Origin: DASZQY01 sp036511595
GTDB taxonomy: Bacteria > Pseudomonadota > Alphaproteobacteria > Rhizobiales > Kaistiaceae
Assembly: GCA_036511595.1 (NCBI GenBank)
Contig: DATCBY010000082.1
Span: 1-48,527 of the forward strand
DNA: 48,527 bases
Direction: 5' to 3'
Positions 27,201-34,825 of this stretch are shown piece by piece. The notes below the pieces were generated by a model. It saw nothing but the letters and a program-made list of their open reading frames with translations. It was not told where the DNA came from and did no database searches. The stretch's first letter is position 1; every line of letters starts with the position of its first letter. The translations under genes were made by a program, and so were the position numbers.

Positions 27201-27806
27201 ATTCGCGGCGCCGGCAATCTCCTCGGCGAGGAGCAGTCCGGCCACATCAAGGAAGTCGGCTACGAACTCTATCAGCAGATGCTGGAAGAAGCGGTCGCTT
27301 CGCTGAAGTCGGGCGGCGATGCCGAGGAAGAGGCGCGCTGGTCGCCGCAGATTACCATCGGCATGGCGGTGATGATCCCGGAGACGTACGTCGCCGACCT
27401 GCAACTCCGCCTGTCGCTCTACAAGCGGCTGGCCGATCTCGACGATCAGCCGTCGATCGAGGCGTTCGCGGCGGAGCTCATCGACCGTTTCGGGCGGCTG
27501 CCGGACGAGGTGAGGCATCTCCTCGAGATCGTTGCGATCAAGACGCTCTGCCGCAAAGCCAATGTCGAGAAGGTCGACGTCGGGCCGAAGGGCGCGGTCG
27601 TGGCGTTCCGCGAGAGTGCGTTCGCCAACCCGACGGGTCTGCTGCGCTGGCTGGCCGAAAAGAAAACCGAGGCGCGGGTGCGGCCGGACCAGACGGTCGT
27701 TTTCATGCGCGATTGGGGCGATGTCGGTGGCCGGCTGAAGGGAACCGCCGGTATTCTCGGCATTCTCGCGCGGCTGGCGGGCGAGGGGGAAAAGGCCGCA
27801 GCCTGA
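24291..27806 (+). CDS. mfd: Transcription-repair coupling factor Mfd
   Basis: ATP-driven translocase that removes RNA polymerase stalled at DNA lesions and recruits UvrA. Product of 1171 aa. The UvrB-like N-terminus contains FPAWDCLPYDRVSPH and VREPGEYAVRGGILDLY. The RNA-polymerase-interacting domain follows (about 480-560: ALAEGDLVVHIDHGIARFNGL). The translocase has Walker A GDVGFGKT at 647-654, DEEQHFG from 748 and SATPIPRTLQLAL. VESGLDIPTANTLIVHRAEMFGLAQLYQLRGRVGRS is the TRG-side motif set. The C-terminal TRCF domain is intact. The start is ATG 24291, overlapping the sdhE stop; the frame upstream of it is a shadow. Confidence 0.98.
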   Translation: MSAAYLTVEQRALQAALARGRALTLAAVPDGLVGKTLADGLKASAADRLLFVARDGQRLAEVSRALAFFAPDIEALEFPAWDCLPYDRVSPHVSVVAARMATLARLSAPKGKPTIVLTTVNAALQRVPERKLVAQGAVSAVVGGDVAMDDLTAWLETNGFLRSPTVREPGEYAVRGGILDLYAAGWPEPVRLDFFGNTLESIRTFEAETQRTIEKRTRIDLVPVSEMVLTPETIGRFRERYVAIFGVADREDQLYHAVSEGRRYVGMEHWLPLFADKLETLFDHVGAAPVMLDHLVEEAIGERLEQIADHYQARRHAQETGMAGGGAPYKPLAPEQLYLTQPEWDSFLAKRQTGRITPFAQPEGAGVIDIGGRASRTFAAERADEKANVFDAVITHARALIAARKRVVVACWSEGSRDRMGQVLVDHGLTRLKPVGGWPEAAGLEPDFVSLGIIGLEAGFETATLAVIGEQDILGDRLVRPHARRRASNYLADVTALAEGDLVVHIDHGIARFNGLKTIEALGAPHDCLELLYAGGDRVYLPVENIELLSRYGSEDTGVQLDKLGGVAWQSRKARMKKRIREMAAALIKVAAARVTRSAPVLTPTEGAYDEFAARFPYEETEDQQTAIDTTLGDLAAGRPMDRLICGDVGFGKTEVALRAAFVAVMGGKQVAVVVPTTLLARQHFKTFSTRFAGLPVKVAQASRLVGTKDLAAAKAGITDGKVDIIVGTHALLVKGIAFRDLGLLVVDEEQHFGVKHKERLKELKADVHVLTLSATPIPRTLQLALTGVRELSLITTPPIDRLAVRTFISPFDGVVVREALLRERYRGGQSFYVCPRISDLGERRAFLAEHVPEVKVGVANGQMAAGELEDIMTAFYDGAYDVLLSTSIVESGLDIPTANTLIVHRAEMFGLAQLYQLRGRVGRSKQRAYALFTVPSDRTLTGTAERRLKVLQSLDTLGAGFQLASHDLDIRGAGNLLGEEQSGHIKEVGYELYQQMLEEAVASLKSGGDAEEEARWSPQITIGMAVMIPETYVADLQLRLSLYKRLADLDDQPSIEAFAAELIDRFGRLPDEVRHLLEIVAIKTLCRKANVEKVDVGPKGAVVAFRESAFANPTGLLRWLAEKKTEARVRPDQTVVFMRDWGDVGGRLKGTAGILGILARLAGEGEKAAA

Positions 27807-27872
27807 GGAAATACGTACAATTTTAGGCAAGGCTTAGGGACTAAGAAAAGCCGCCTTAATACACGCCGCGGT

Positions 27873-29639
27873 ATGCATTCCCGTGTGGAACGCCAGCGGC
27901 CAAAGACCTTGAACGTCGAACATTTCCAGTTCCGTCAGAGCGAAGCGCTGCTGCGCACCGTCCTCGAAAATGCTGCCGTCGGCATGGCGCTTATCGGCAC
28001 CGACGGACGACTGATCTATACCAACCGCGCTTATGCCGAGATGCTTGGGCGTGATCGCGACGAGTGCATAGGCCTCGGCGCCGCCGACCTGGTTCATCCA
28101 GACTATCTCGCCGATGCGGACGACCAGCTGGCGCGCCTCGCCCGCGGTGAAACGGAAGGCTATCAGACAGAGCGACGCTACAAGCGCAAGGACGGTGGCT
28201 TCGTGTGGGCGTTGACCTCGGCGTCGATGCTGCGCGACGAGCGAAACGGCAAGCCGCTCTACGTCATCATCCAGGCGACCGACATCGGCGCGCAGAAGCG
28301 CGCTGAAATCAAACTTGCGACCAGCGAAAGCCGCTGGAACCGCTCGCTGGAGGCCGCCGGCCAGGGCGTGTGGGATTACGATAACACCCGTCGCACCATG
28401 TTCCTGTCGCCTATGTGGTACGCGATGCGCGGCCTCGTGCCCCAGGCGGACCCCGCGAGCAACGCGACCGAAGATTGGTTGGCACGCGTTCATCCGGAGG
28501 ATCGCGAGCGGGTGCGTCATCTGGTGACGACGGGAGGCGAAGCCGAACGGGTGTCGTTCGAATACCGCGAGCGGCACAGCGACGGTCACTATATGTGGAT
28601 TCTCAGCCGCGGCGCTGCGGTTGAACGCGACGCGAGCGGCGCCCCCATCCGTTTCGTCGGTACCGACACCGACATCACCGCCATCAAGGCCATCGCCTCG
28701 GCGCTCGACGAAGAGCGCGAGAAACTCCGCGTGACCTTGCAGGCGATCGGCGACGGGGTGATCTCGACCGACGCCGATGCGCGCGTCACTTTCCTCAATC
28801 CGGTCGCCGAACAGATAACGGGATGGACTTCAACCGAAGCGATCGGCCGCAAGATCGACGATGTTTTCGTGGTGGTTGAAGAAACGAGCGGCGCATCGCT
28901 CGCCTCGCCGGTCACACAGGCACTGGAACGCCAGGAACTCGCCTATCTCGGTAGCGATGCCGTGCTCGTCAGCCGTTCCGGCGAGCGGCGCGCCGTGCGC
29001 GACTCAGCCGCGCCGGTACGCAGTTCGGACGGCGAACTGATCGGTGCGGTGCTGGTCTTCCAGGACGTCACGAACGCCCGTGCTGTGCAAAAGGAACTTG
29101 CGCATACCGCCATGCACGATGCGCTGACCGGCCTACCCAACCGCCGCGCCTTCGAGCGCGCGTTGACGGTGGCCACGGATAGCGCCCGCGCCGAAAACCG
29201 TGATCACGCCGTATGCTTCATTGACCTCGACCGCTTCAAACTGGTCAACGACAGCGCCGGCCACAGCGCCGGCGACGTCGTGCTGCAGCAAATCGCCCAC
29301 GCCATTCGGCGGGCATGCCGGAACCAGGACCTTCTGGCGCGTATCGGTGGCGATGAATTCGCGCTCCTGCTCTCGGATTGTTCGCCGGCCGGTGCGATGC
29401 GGGCAGCACAAGAGGTGATCGATACGGTTGCCGGAGTCCGCTTTACCAGTAACGGCGTCACCCACGACATCGGCGCCAGCGTCGGCGTTGCCATCGTGAC
29501 GGCGTCCTCCCCACACCTGATGGAACTGATGCGCCAGGCGGATGCGGCCTGCTACGCCGCCAAGGCCGCCGGCCGCAATCGCGTCGTGATGTACGATCCA
29601 GCCATACACAACCCGAAGCCTCTGGCGGAAACCGCCTGA
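27873..29639 (+). CDS. PAS-PAS-PAS-GGDEF diguanylate cyclase
   Basis: Product of 588 aa, soluble. Three PAS sensor domains at about 22-145, 150-275 and 285-405 (TVLENAAVGMALIGTDGRLIY; RWNRSLEAAGQGVWDYD; VTLQAIGDGVISTDADARVTF) are followed by a GGDEF domain (about 410-575). The active motif GGDEF is at 492-496 and RNQD at 483-486 sits exactly five residues before it, the RxxD inhibitory site for feedback by cyclic-di-GMP. No EAL domain follows, unlike many relatives. It should make c-di-GMP under control of an unknown signal; a bound haem or flavin cannot be read. A small inverted repeat CTTAG-GGA-CTAAG (27833-27845) lies upstream. It converges with the DsbA-like gene, 4 nt apart. Confidence 0.93.
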   Translation: MHSRVERQRPKTLNVEHFQFRQSEALLRTVLENAAVGMALIGTDGRLIYTNRAYAEMLGRDRDECIGLGAADLVHPDYLADADDQLARLARGETEGYQTERRYKRKDGGFVWALTSASMLRDERNGKPLYVIIQATDIGAQKRAEIKLATSESRWNRSLEAAGQGVWDYDNTRRTMFLSPMWYAMRGLVPQADPASNATEDWLARVHPEDRERVRHLVTTGGEAERVSFEYRERHSDGHYMWILSRGAAVERDASGAPIRFVGTDTDITAIKAIASALDEEREKLRVTLQAIGDGVISTDADARVTFLNPVAEQITGWTSTEAIGRKIDDVFVVVEETSGASLASPVTQALERQELAYLGSDAVLVSRSGERRAVRDSAAPVRSSDGELIGAVLVFQDVTNARAVQKELAHTAMHDALTGLPNRRAFERALTVATDSARAENRDHAVCFIDLDRFKLVNDSAGHSAGDVVLQQIAHAIRRACRNQDLLARIGGDEFALLLSDCSPAGAMRAAQEVIDTVAGVRFTSNGVTHDIGASVGVAIVTASSPHLMELMRQADAACYAAKAAGRNRVVMYDPAIHNPKPLAETA

Positions 29640-29643
29640 GCTC

Positions 29644-30324
29644 TCAGTAAGATGGCGGCGCGGCTACCTCGCCCGCCACCCGACGGATGGCCTGAACAAT
29701 CGCCTCGACGGACTGGGCGCCGACGACGCCATATTTGCCGCCCAGAATGAAGCAGGGCACGCCTGTGACACCGATACGATATGCGTCCTCGATCTCGGCC
29801 CGTACGGCATCGCTGTCGTCGTCCCGTTCGAGGCGGGCGGCAATGTTGGCGCCTGACAGTCCCACCTCGCTCGCGAGCGACGCGAGGACCGCGTGGTCGC
29901 CGACGTCCCTGCCTTCGCTGAAATAGGCGGCAAACAGCCGCTCGACCATCGCTTCGCCTTTGCCGGCATCCGCTGCCCAGCGGCCGACGCGATGGGCCTC
30001 CAGCGTATTGGGGGAGCGGGTGATGCGGTCGAAATTATAGGTGATACCCTCGGCACGGCCGAGATCGGCTAAACGCCGATGGCCCTCGTCGAGCGCAGCA
30101 AGGCTGCCGAACTTGCGGATGATATGGGCGGCGCGATCCTCGCCTTCGCGGGGCACCGTCGGGTCGAGGCTGTACGGCCGCCAGCGGATCTCCACCGGAA
30201 TCTCCGGCACGCGGGCGATGGCATGCTCAAGCCGGCGCTTGCCGAGATAGCACCACGGACAGACGACATCGGAAACAACGTCGACTGTAATCGGAGAGAG
30301 CGGCACGGGCTGATCCATGGACAT
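29644..30324 (-). CDS. DsbA-family oxidoreductase, FrnE-like
   Basis: Product of 226 aa. A thioredoxin fold with CPWC at 22-25 (VVSDVVCPWCYLGKRR) and an inserted helical domain, then the cis-proline loop GVTGVPCFILGGKYGVVGAQ. This pattern fits FrnE and 2-hydroxychromene-2-carboxylate isomerase relatives. There is no signal peptide, so it is cytosolic, unlike DsbA itself. FrnE proteins act as disulfide oxidoreductases or isomerases and some relate to oxidative stress. It lies 25 nt downstream of the peptide-binding protein gene on the same strand, so the two are likely one transcript. The start could be ATG 30324 or the second ATG two codons later. Confidence 0.85.
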   Translation of the reverse strand: MSMDQPVPLSPITVDVVSDVVCPWCYLGKRRLEHAIARVPEIPVEIRWRPYSLDPTVPREGEDRAAHIIRKFGSLAALDEGHRRLADLGRAEGITYNFDRITRSPNTLEAHRVGRWAADAGKGEAMVERLFAAYFSEGRDVGDHAVLASLASEVGLSGANIAARLERDDDSDAVRAEIEDAYRIGVTGVPCFILGGKYGVVGAQSVEAIVQAIRRVAGEVAAPPSY

Positions 30325-30349
30325 GAGATATGTCAGTCAATCCCGCGCT

Positions 30350-32197
30350 TCAACTCCCGGGCTTTACCCACCATGTCGGCAGGGAAAACCCGGTGAGGGC
30401 AGTAGTTTCCGGATGCTGGATGCGGCTCCATCGGGCGACCCATTGGTCGGGCAGATAGAAGAACGGAACGACGTAGTAGCCGGAGATGAGTACCCGGTCA
30501 TAGGCGCGCACCGCGGCGACGAAGTCTTCGCGCGTTGACGCCGACAGCATGGCCGAAATCAGGGCGTCGATCGCCGGCTGCCTGGCGCCGGGATAGTTGA
30601 ACGAGCCTTGTGAATCGGCTGCCGCGCTGCTCCATCGATTGAGCTGCTCGTTGCCGGGCGACAACGACGCGCTCCAGGTTGCGCGCACCATGTCATAGTC
30701 GAAGGTCTTGCGGCGCAGCTCGAACTGGGTCGAATCGACGGTGCGGATAATGACGGCGACGCCAATACGCGCCAGCGTGCGCTGGTAGGCGAGGCCGAGC
30801 TTCTCGTCGTCGCGGTTGCTCACGAGCAGCTCGAAGGCGAATGGCGCACCGGTCGCTGCGTCGACCATGGTGCTGCCGCGCAGCTCGTAGCCTGCGGCCT
30901 TCAATTCATCGACCGCCTGGCGGAGCACCGTGCGATCACCGCCGGCGACGTCGGCGTTCACCGCCCTATAGGTGCCGTCTGTCACGTCAGCCGGGACGAC
31001 GCCGGGGAAGGGGGCAAGCAGCGCCTTCTCGGCATCGCCGACCGGGCGGCCGATCGAGGACAGGTCGGAATCGTTGTAGTAGCCGGAGGCACGCTGGAAG
31101 GCGCCGTAGTAGAGGTTCTTGTTGATCCAGTTAAAGTCGAGCAGGCTGGCCAACGCCTGCCGGACCCGCACGTCGGCGAAGATGGCGCGGCGGGTATTGA
31201 AGGCGAAACCGGTCATGCCTTTTGGCGAGCCGGTATGGAAGGTTTCCTTGACGACACGGCGATCGGTGACCGCCGGGAAATCATATGCGGTGTTCCAGGC
31301 GGCCGGATCGCTTTCCAGCTGGACGTCGTAAAGGCCCTTCTTGAAGGCCTCGAACAGCGTTTCGGTATCCCGGTAATACTCGAAGCGGATCTCATCGTAG
31401 TTGTCGAACCCGCGCTTGATCGGTAGATCCCTGGCCCAGTAGTCCGGGTTGCGCCGGAATACGGTGAAGTCGGGCGCGTGAATCTCGGACAAGACGTATG
31501 GACCGCTGCCGATGATCGGCGTCAGCGTCGATTTGTCGAAAGTGTCCGCGTTGATCGCGTGCTTGGGCAGAATCGGCATCAGCCCAAGGATCAGCGGCAG
31601 CTCGCGATCGTGCGACCCGTCAAGGTCGAAGCGGATGCCGCGATCGCCGACCTTTTCCACCCGCGCGATTTTCTTGAACATGACGCCGTAACTCGGCCGG
31701 CCTCTGTCGCGCAGCAGTTCCATCGAGAAGATGACGTCGTCGACGGTAATGGGGACACCGTCGGAGAAGCGCGCCTTCGGGTCGAGGGTAAATTCGACCC
31801 AGCTCCGGTCGGGCGGCGTCTCGACGCTTTCGGCGATGAAGCCGTAGAGGGTGAAGGGCTCGTCGGCGCTGCGCGCCAGCAGCGTCTCGTAAACGAGGTT
31901 GCCGAACAGCGGGTCAGCCAGGCCGCGCGCCGAGGTAGTGCCGCCCTGAACGATGAAAGGATTGAGACTGTCGAACGTGCCGACGACGCCGTAGGTGATC
32001 CTGCCGCCCTTGGGGGCGTCGGGGTTGACGTAGGGAAGATGATCGAAATTCGCCGGTAAAGCCGGATCGCCGACGATGGCGATCCCGTGGACCGGCGCCC
32101 CTGCGGCAATCTGCGGCATGATGCCGAGGCCGAGGGTAGCGGCGATGGCCGCGGCGAGCGGCCGGCGCAACGCCATCGACAGGACTGTCGCACTCAT
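30350..32197 (-). CDS. Periplasmic peptide-binding protein (family 5, YejA-like)
   Basis: Product of 615 aa with a signal peptide (about 1-33; LGLGIMPQIAAG then APVHG). DAPKGGRITYGVVGTFDSLNPF is typical of YejA-type solute-binding proteins, with later landmarks FSDGVPITVDDVIFSMELL, YKI-like GSGPYVLSE and NPDYWARDLPIKRGFDNYDEIRFEYYRDTETLFEAFKKG. Such proteins bind oligopeptides (YejA: microcin C and peptides) for an ABC importer. No permease or ATPase genes are adjacent, so it is an orphan that must share a system encoded elsewhere. It is followed by the DsbA-like gene. Confidence 0.9.
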   Translation of the reverse strand: MSATVLSMALRRPLAAAIAATLGLGIMPQIAAGAPVHGIAIVGDPALPANFDHLPYVNPDAPKGGRITYGVVGTFDSLNPFIVQGGTTSARGLADPLFGNLVYETLLARSADEPFTLYGFIAESVETPPDRSWVEFTLDPKARFSDGVPITVDDVIFSMELLRDRGRPSYGVMFKKIARVEKVGDRGIRFDLDGSHDRELPLILGLMPILPKHAINADTFDKSTLTPIIGSGPYVLSEIHAPDFTVFRRNPDYWARDLPIKRGFDNYDEIRFEYYRDTETLFEAFKKGLYDVQLESDPAAWNTAYDFPAVTDRRVVKETFHTGSPKGMTGFAFNTRRAIFADVRVRQALASLLDFNWINKNLYYGAFQRASGYYNDSDLSSIGRPVGDAEKALLAPFPGVVPADVTDGTYRAVNADVAGGDRTVLRQAVDELKAAGYELRGSTMVDAATGAPFAFELLVSNRDDEKLGLAYQRTLARIGVAVIIRTVDSTQFELRRKTFDYDMVRATWSASLSPGNEQLNRWSSAAADSQGSFNYPGARQPAIDALISAMLSASTREDFVAAVRAYDRVLISGYYVVPFFYLPDQWVARWSRIQHPETTALTGFSLPTWWVKPGS

Positions 32198-32492
32198 CGT
32201 TCCGTCACGAATCCTTCCTGACCAGCCGCGCGATGGGCGCTCGGGCCCGCAAGGGCCGCGGCGCCAGTTAACCTAGCACACCGATTCGGTCGAAGCCGCG
32301 AGCCCCACCGCCGGCTCGCGCTGGAAATCATGCGGCGGCCGGGCTAAGGAAGGCGGGGTCGCAGCCACTTTGCCGCCGCATTTGACCGCCAAATCGCGCG
32401 TCGTGCGCCGGCGCGGTCAGGTTGGGCCGGAGGACACAGGGCAGATGCCGGATCGCGGGATGCGGACGCGGCACAAACAGGGATCACACTCG
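32198..32492. other. Divergent intergenic region between the peptide-binding protein and IalB genes
   Basis: A 295-nt GC-rich stretch with start codons facing outward on both sides. It must contain two promoters, but I see no convincing -35/-10 pair. An upstream in-frame ATG at 32370 extends the IalB frame but lacks a signal-peptide match. No RNA gene or repeat is evident. Confidence 0.5.
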
Positions 32493-33230
32493 ATGATGTA
32501 TTCGGGGTTTGAGCGTTTGGCGGGCGGATGGCAGCCGACGGTGATCGTCGCGGCGATGCTGCTGGCCGCGGCGACGTTGGAGGTGGCTGCGGCTCCAGCC
32601 GCTCCGGCGCCCGCTCCCGCGGCAGCCGCCGCGGCACCTGCTGCTCCGGCAATCGCTCCCGTGGCTGCCGCTCCTGCCGGCGGCACCCCATTGTGGACGA
32701 AGACCTGCGAACAGAATCCGACGACCAAGCAGCCGGTCTGCAATACCGGGCAGGAAATCTGGCTCAACAACGACGGCAGTGTGCGCGCGTCATTCGGCAT
32801 CCAGCTCCGGCCCGACAAGAAGTATTCGATCGCCGGGTTTGTGCCGCTCGGCTTCATCATTCCGGCGGCGGTCCAGATTACGATCGACGGCGACAAAAAG
32901 GGGATCGCACAGTTCATGCAGTGCAATCCGCCGCTTCAGAGTGTTCCGCCCGGCTGCTTTGTCGCCGGGGAGGTTGCCGACGACTTCATCGCAGCCATGC
33001 GGAAGGGCACGAAGATGGCGCTGGTAGTGACCAACAACGCCAACCAGCAGCTGCCGATCGAACTTTCGCTGAATGGCTTCGGCAAGGCCTTTGACGGCGA
33101 TGGGATGGATCCGCAGGCCGCAGCGCGCGAAGCGATCCAGAAGAGCAAGGAATTCCAGGATGCCGCCAAGGCTGCCGCGCAGCGCATGATCGACAAGCAG
33201 CGCCAGGATACACCGGCGCCCGCCAACTAG
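32493..33230 (+). CDS. Invasion-associated locus B (IalB) family protein
   Basis: Product of 245 aa. The signal sequence (TVIVAAMLLAAATLEVAAA) is followed by a low-complexity alanine-proline stretch (about 33-62), probably a flexible spacer to the cell wall or membrane. The IalB domain follows: WTKTCEQNPTTKQPVCNTGQE, FGIQLRP, GFVPLGFIIPAAVQITID, and CNPPLQSVPPGCFVAGEV, with four cysteines that probably form two disulfides. The tail is rich in A, K and Q and helical. Bartonella IalB promotes red-cell entry, but homologues are widespread in non-pathogens, so no virulence role is implied. ATG 32493 is chosen from the signal peptide and AGGGA upstream. Confidence 0.85.
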   Translation: MMYSGFERLAGGWQPTVIVAAMLLAAATLEVAAAPAAPAPAPAAAAAAPAAPAIAPVAAAPAGGTPLWTKTCEQNPTTKQPVCNTGQEIWLNNDGSVRASFGIQLRPDKKYSIAGFVPLGFIIPAAVQITIDGDKKGIAQFMQCNPPLQSVPPGCFVAGEVADDFIAAMRKGTKMALVVTNNANQQLPIELSLNGFGKAFDGDGMDPQAAAREAIQKSKEFQDAAKAAAQRMIDKQRQDTPAPAN

Positions 33231-33306
33231 CCGGCGCAGCTGCAGCGGCGGTTCGGGAGCGCGCCAGCGGACAACGCCGACGCCATTCGTTCTTTAGGAC
33301 GCGCCA

Positions 33307-33642
33307 TTAGTTGAGGTCGCGATCGCGCGCGACATACACGTCGCCCTTGCGCTCGACGAAAAGTTCATTGATCTGCGGGTGACGCAACGGCTCGCCGGAC
33401 TCGTCTGGCAGCAGGTTCTGCTCGGAAACGTACGCGATGTACTCGCTCTCCGCATTCTCGGCGAGCAGATGGTAGTACGGCTGGTCCTTGCTGGGACGGA
33501 CGGCCTCGGGGATCGCCTGCCACCATTCCTCGGTGTTGTCGAAGACGGGGTCGACATCGAACACGACGCCGCGGAACGGGAATACCCGGTGGCGCACGAC
33601 CTGCCCGATCGAGAACTTTGCGATCCTTGCCCTGTCCATCAT
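33307..33642 (-). CDS. hspQ: Heat shock protein HspQ
   Basis: Product of 111 aa. IAKFSIGQVVRHRVFPFRGVVFDVDPVFDNTEEWW and PYYHLLAENAESEYIAYVSEQNLLPDESGEPLRHP are textbook HspQ (YccV-like) sequences. In enterobacteria HspQ binds hemimethylated DNA and acts as a specificity enhancer of the Lon protease. The start at 33642 (first of two adjacent Met codons) has GGAG 6 nt upstream. A longer frame to 33714 adds 24 residues without family match. It converges with the IalB gene and diverges from the AEC transporter. Confidence 0.93.
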   Translation of the reverse strand: MMDRARIAKFSIGQVVRHRVFPFRGVVFDVDPVFDNTEEWWQAIPEAVRPSKDQPYYHLLAENAESEYIAYVSEQNLLPDESGEPLRHPQINELFVERKGDVYVARDRDLN

Positions 33643-33862
33643 TGGCCGCTCCGGCCGCCCGACGCGCATGGTGTCCTGACGCGGTTTAAGGGCATGTTGA
33701 GATGAGGAAGTCAAACCGGGTGGAGAAGCGCATTACAGCCGGTCGCGGCGGGAATATTGGGGCGCCGCCGGCAGCGATTGCGGGGCATGATCGGCCGGGA
33801 AGCGCGAATGATTCGCGACCGTCTGGAGCGCGAGGGGTGGCATCGCCGATGGCGCGGGGGCA

Positions 33863-34825
33863 ATGAGCGAGATCGTCACGCTTCTGTTTCCCTTTTTCGG
33901 GCTGATCCTGCTGGGCTATGCGGCGGGATATTTTCGGCTGATCAACGTGGAGGCGCTGGCCGGGATCGAGTTCTTCCTCTTCTACGCCGCATTGCCGGTT
34001 CTCTTTTTCCAGTTGATCGCGACAACCCAGCCGGGCTCGCTGCAGGGTTGGTCGTTCGTGGCGACCACGACGTTTGCCACTTATTGCGCCTTCGCCATCG
34101 CGTTTTCGATCGGAGCGCTGCTCAACGGCGGCAACGTGCCGGAGGCGACGATGCAGGGGCTGGTCGGCTCGTATTCCAATACCGCCTACCTCGCGCCGGC
34201 CCTGGTCATCGCTGCTTTCGGCTCCGCTGCGGCGGCCCCGATCGGACTGATCTTCTCGTTTGACACTGCGATGCTGCTCGTCGTGACGCCGCTGATGATG
34301 GCGCTCGGCGGCACCGTGCGCACCGATCCGGCCAGGCTTGCACAGGGGATCGCGCGCGATGTCCTGCTCAATCCGATCATCGTTGCGGTCATCCTTGGCT
34401 TTATCGCTATGGGCTTCGGCGTGCGGCTGCCGACCGGGCTGGACGCCGCGCTCGCGCTGCTGCGTGGGGCGGCAACGCCGGTGGCGCTCTTCGTAGTGGG
34501 CGTCGGTCTTTCGTTCCGCGCGCTGGGACCGCTGTCGAAGGAAATGCCGGCGCTGATCGCGGTCAAACTGATCGCGCATCCGTTGATCGTCTACCTGCTG
34601 TTGACCTGGATTGGCGGCTTCGACCCGCTCTGGGTCCATACCGCCGTGCTGGTGGCGGCGCTGCCGCCGGCAGCCAACGTGGTCGCCCTGGCCCGGCGCT
34701 ATCACACTCTCGGCGAGCGAACCTCGGTTGCGGTTCTGCTGGTCACCGTGATCGCGATCGCCACGGTCACGCTGACGCTGATACTCATTCTTGACGGGAT
34801 GCTCCCTACGGACCCGTTCCGCTAG
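33863..34825 (+). CDS. AEC-family transporter (auxin-efflux-carrier-like permease)
   Basis: Product of 320 aa with about ten transmembrane segments. It begins MSEIVTLLFPFFGLILLGYAAGYF, and contains EFFLFYAALPVLFFQLIA and GSYSNTAYLAPALVI, the conserved first-half motif with the N-x-x-Y/L pair. The second half has GAATPVALFVVGVGLS and KLIAHPLIVYLLL. Bacterial members move organic acids such as malate or malonate, or other anions; the substrate here is unknown. Its TAG stop overlaps the stop of the minus-strand flavoprotein gene through a shared CTAG (34822-34825). Confidence 0.9.
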   Translation: MSEIVTLLFPFFGLILLGYAAGYFRLINVEALAGIEFFLFYAALPVLFFQLIATTQPGSLQGWSFVATTTFATYCAFAIAFSIGALLNGGNVPEATMQGLVGSYSNTAYLAPALVIAAFGSAAAAPIGLIFSFDTAMLLVVTPLMMALGGTVRTDPARLAQGIARDVLLNPIIVAVILGFIAMGFGVRLPTGLDAALALLRGAATPVALFVVGVGLSFRALGPLSKEMPALIAVKLIAHPLIVYLLLTWIGGFDPLWVHTAVLVAALPPAANVVALARRYHTLGERTSVAVLLVTVIAIATVTLTLILILDGMLPTDPFR

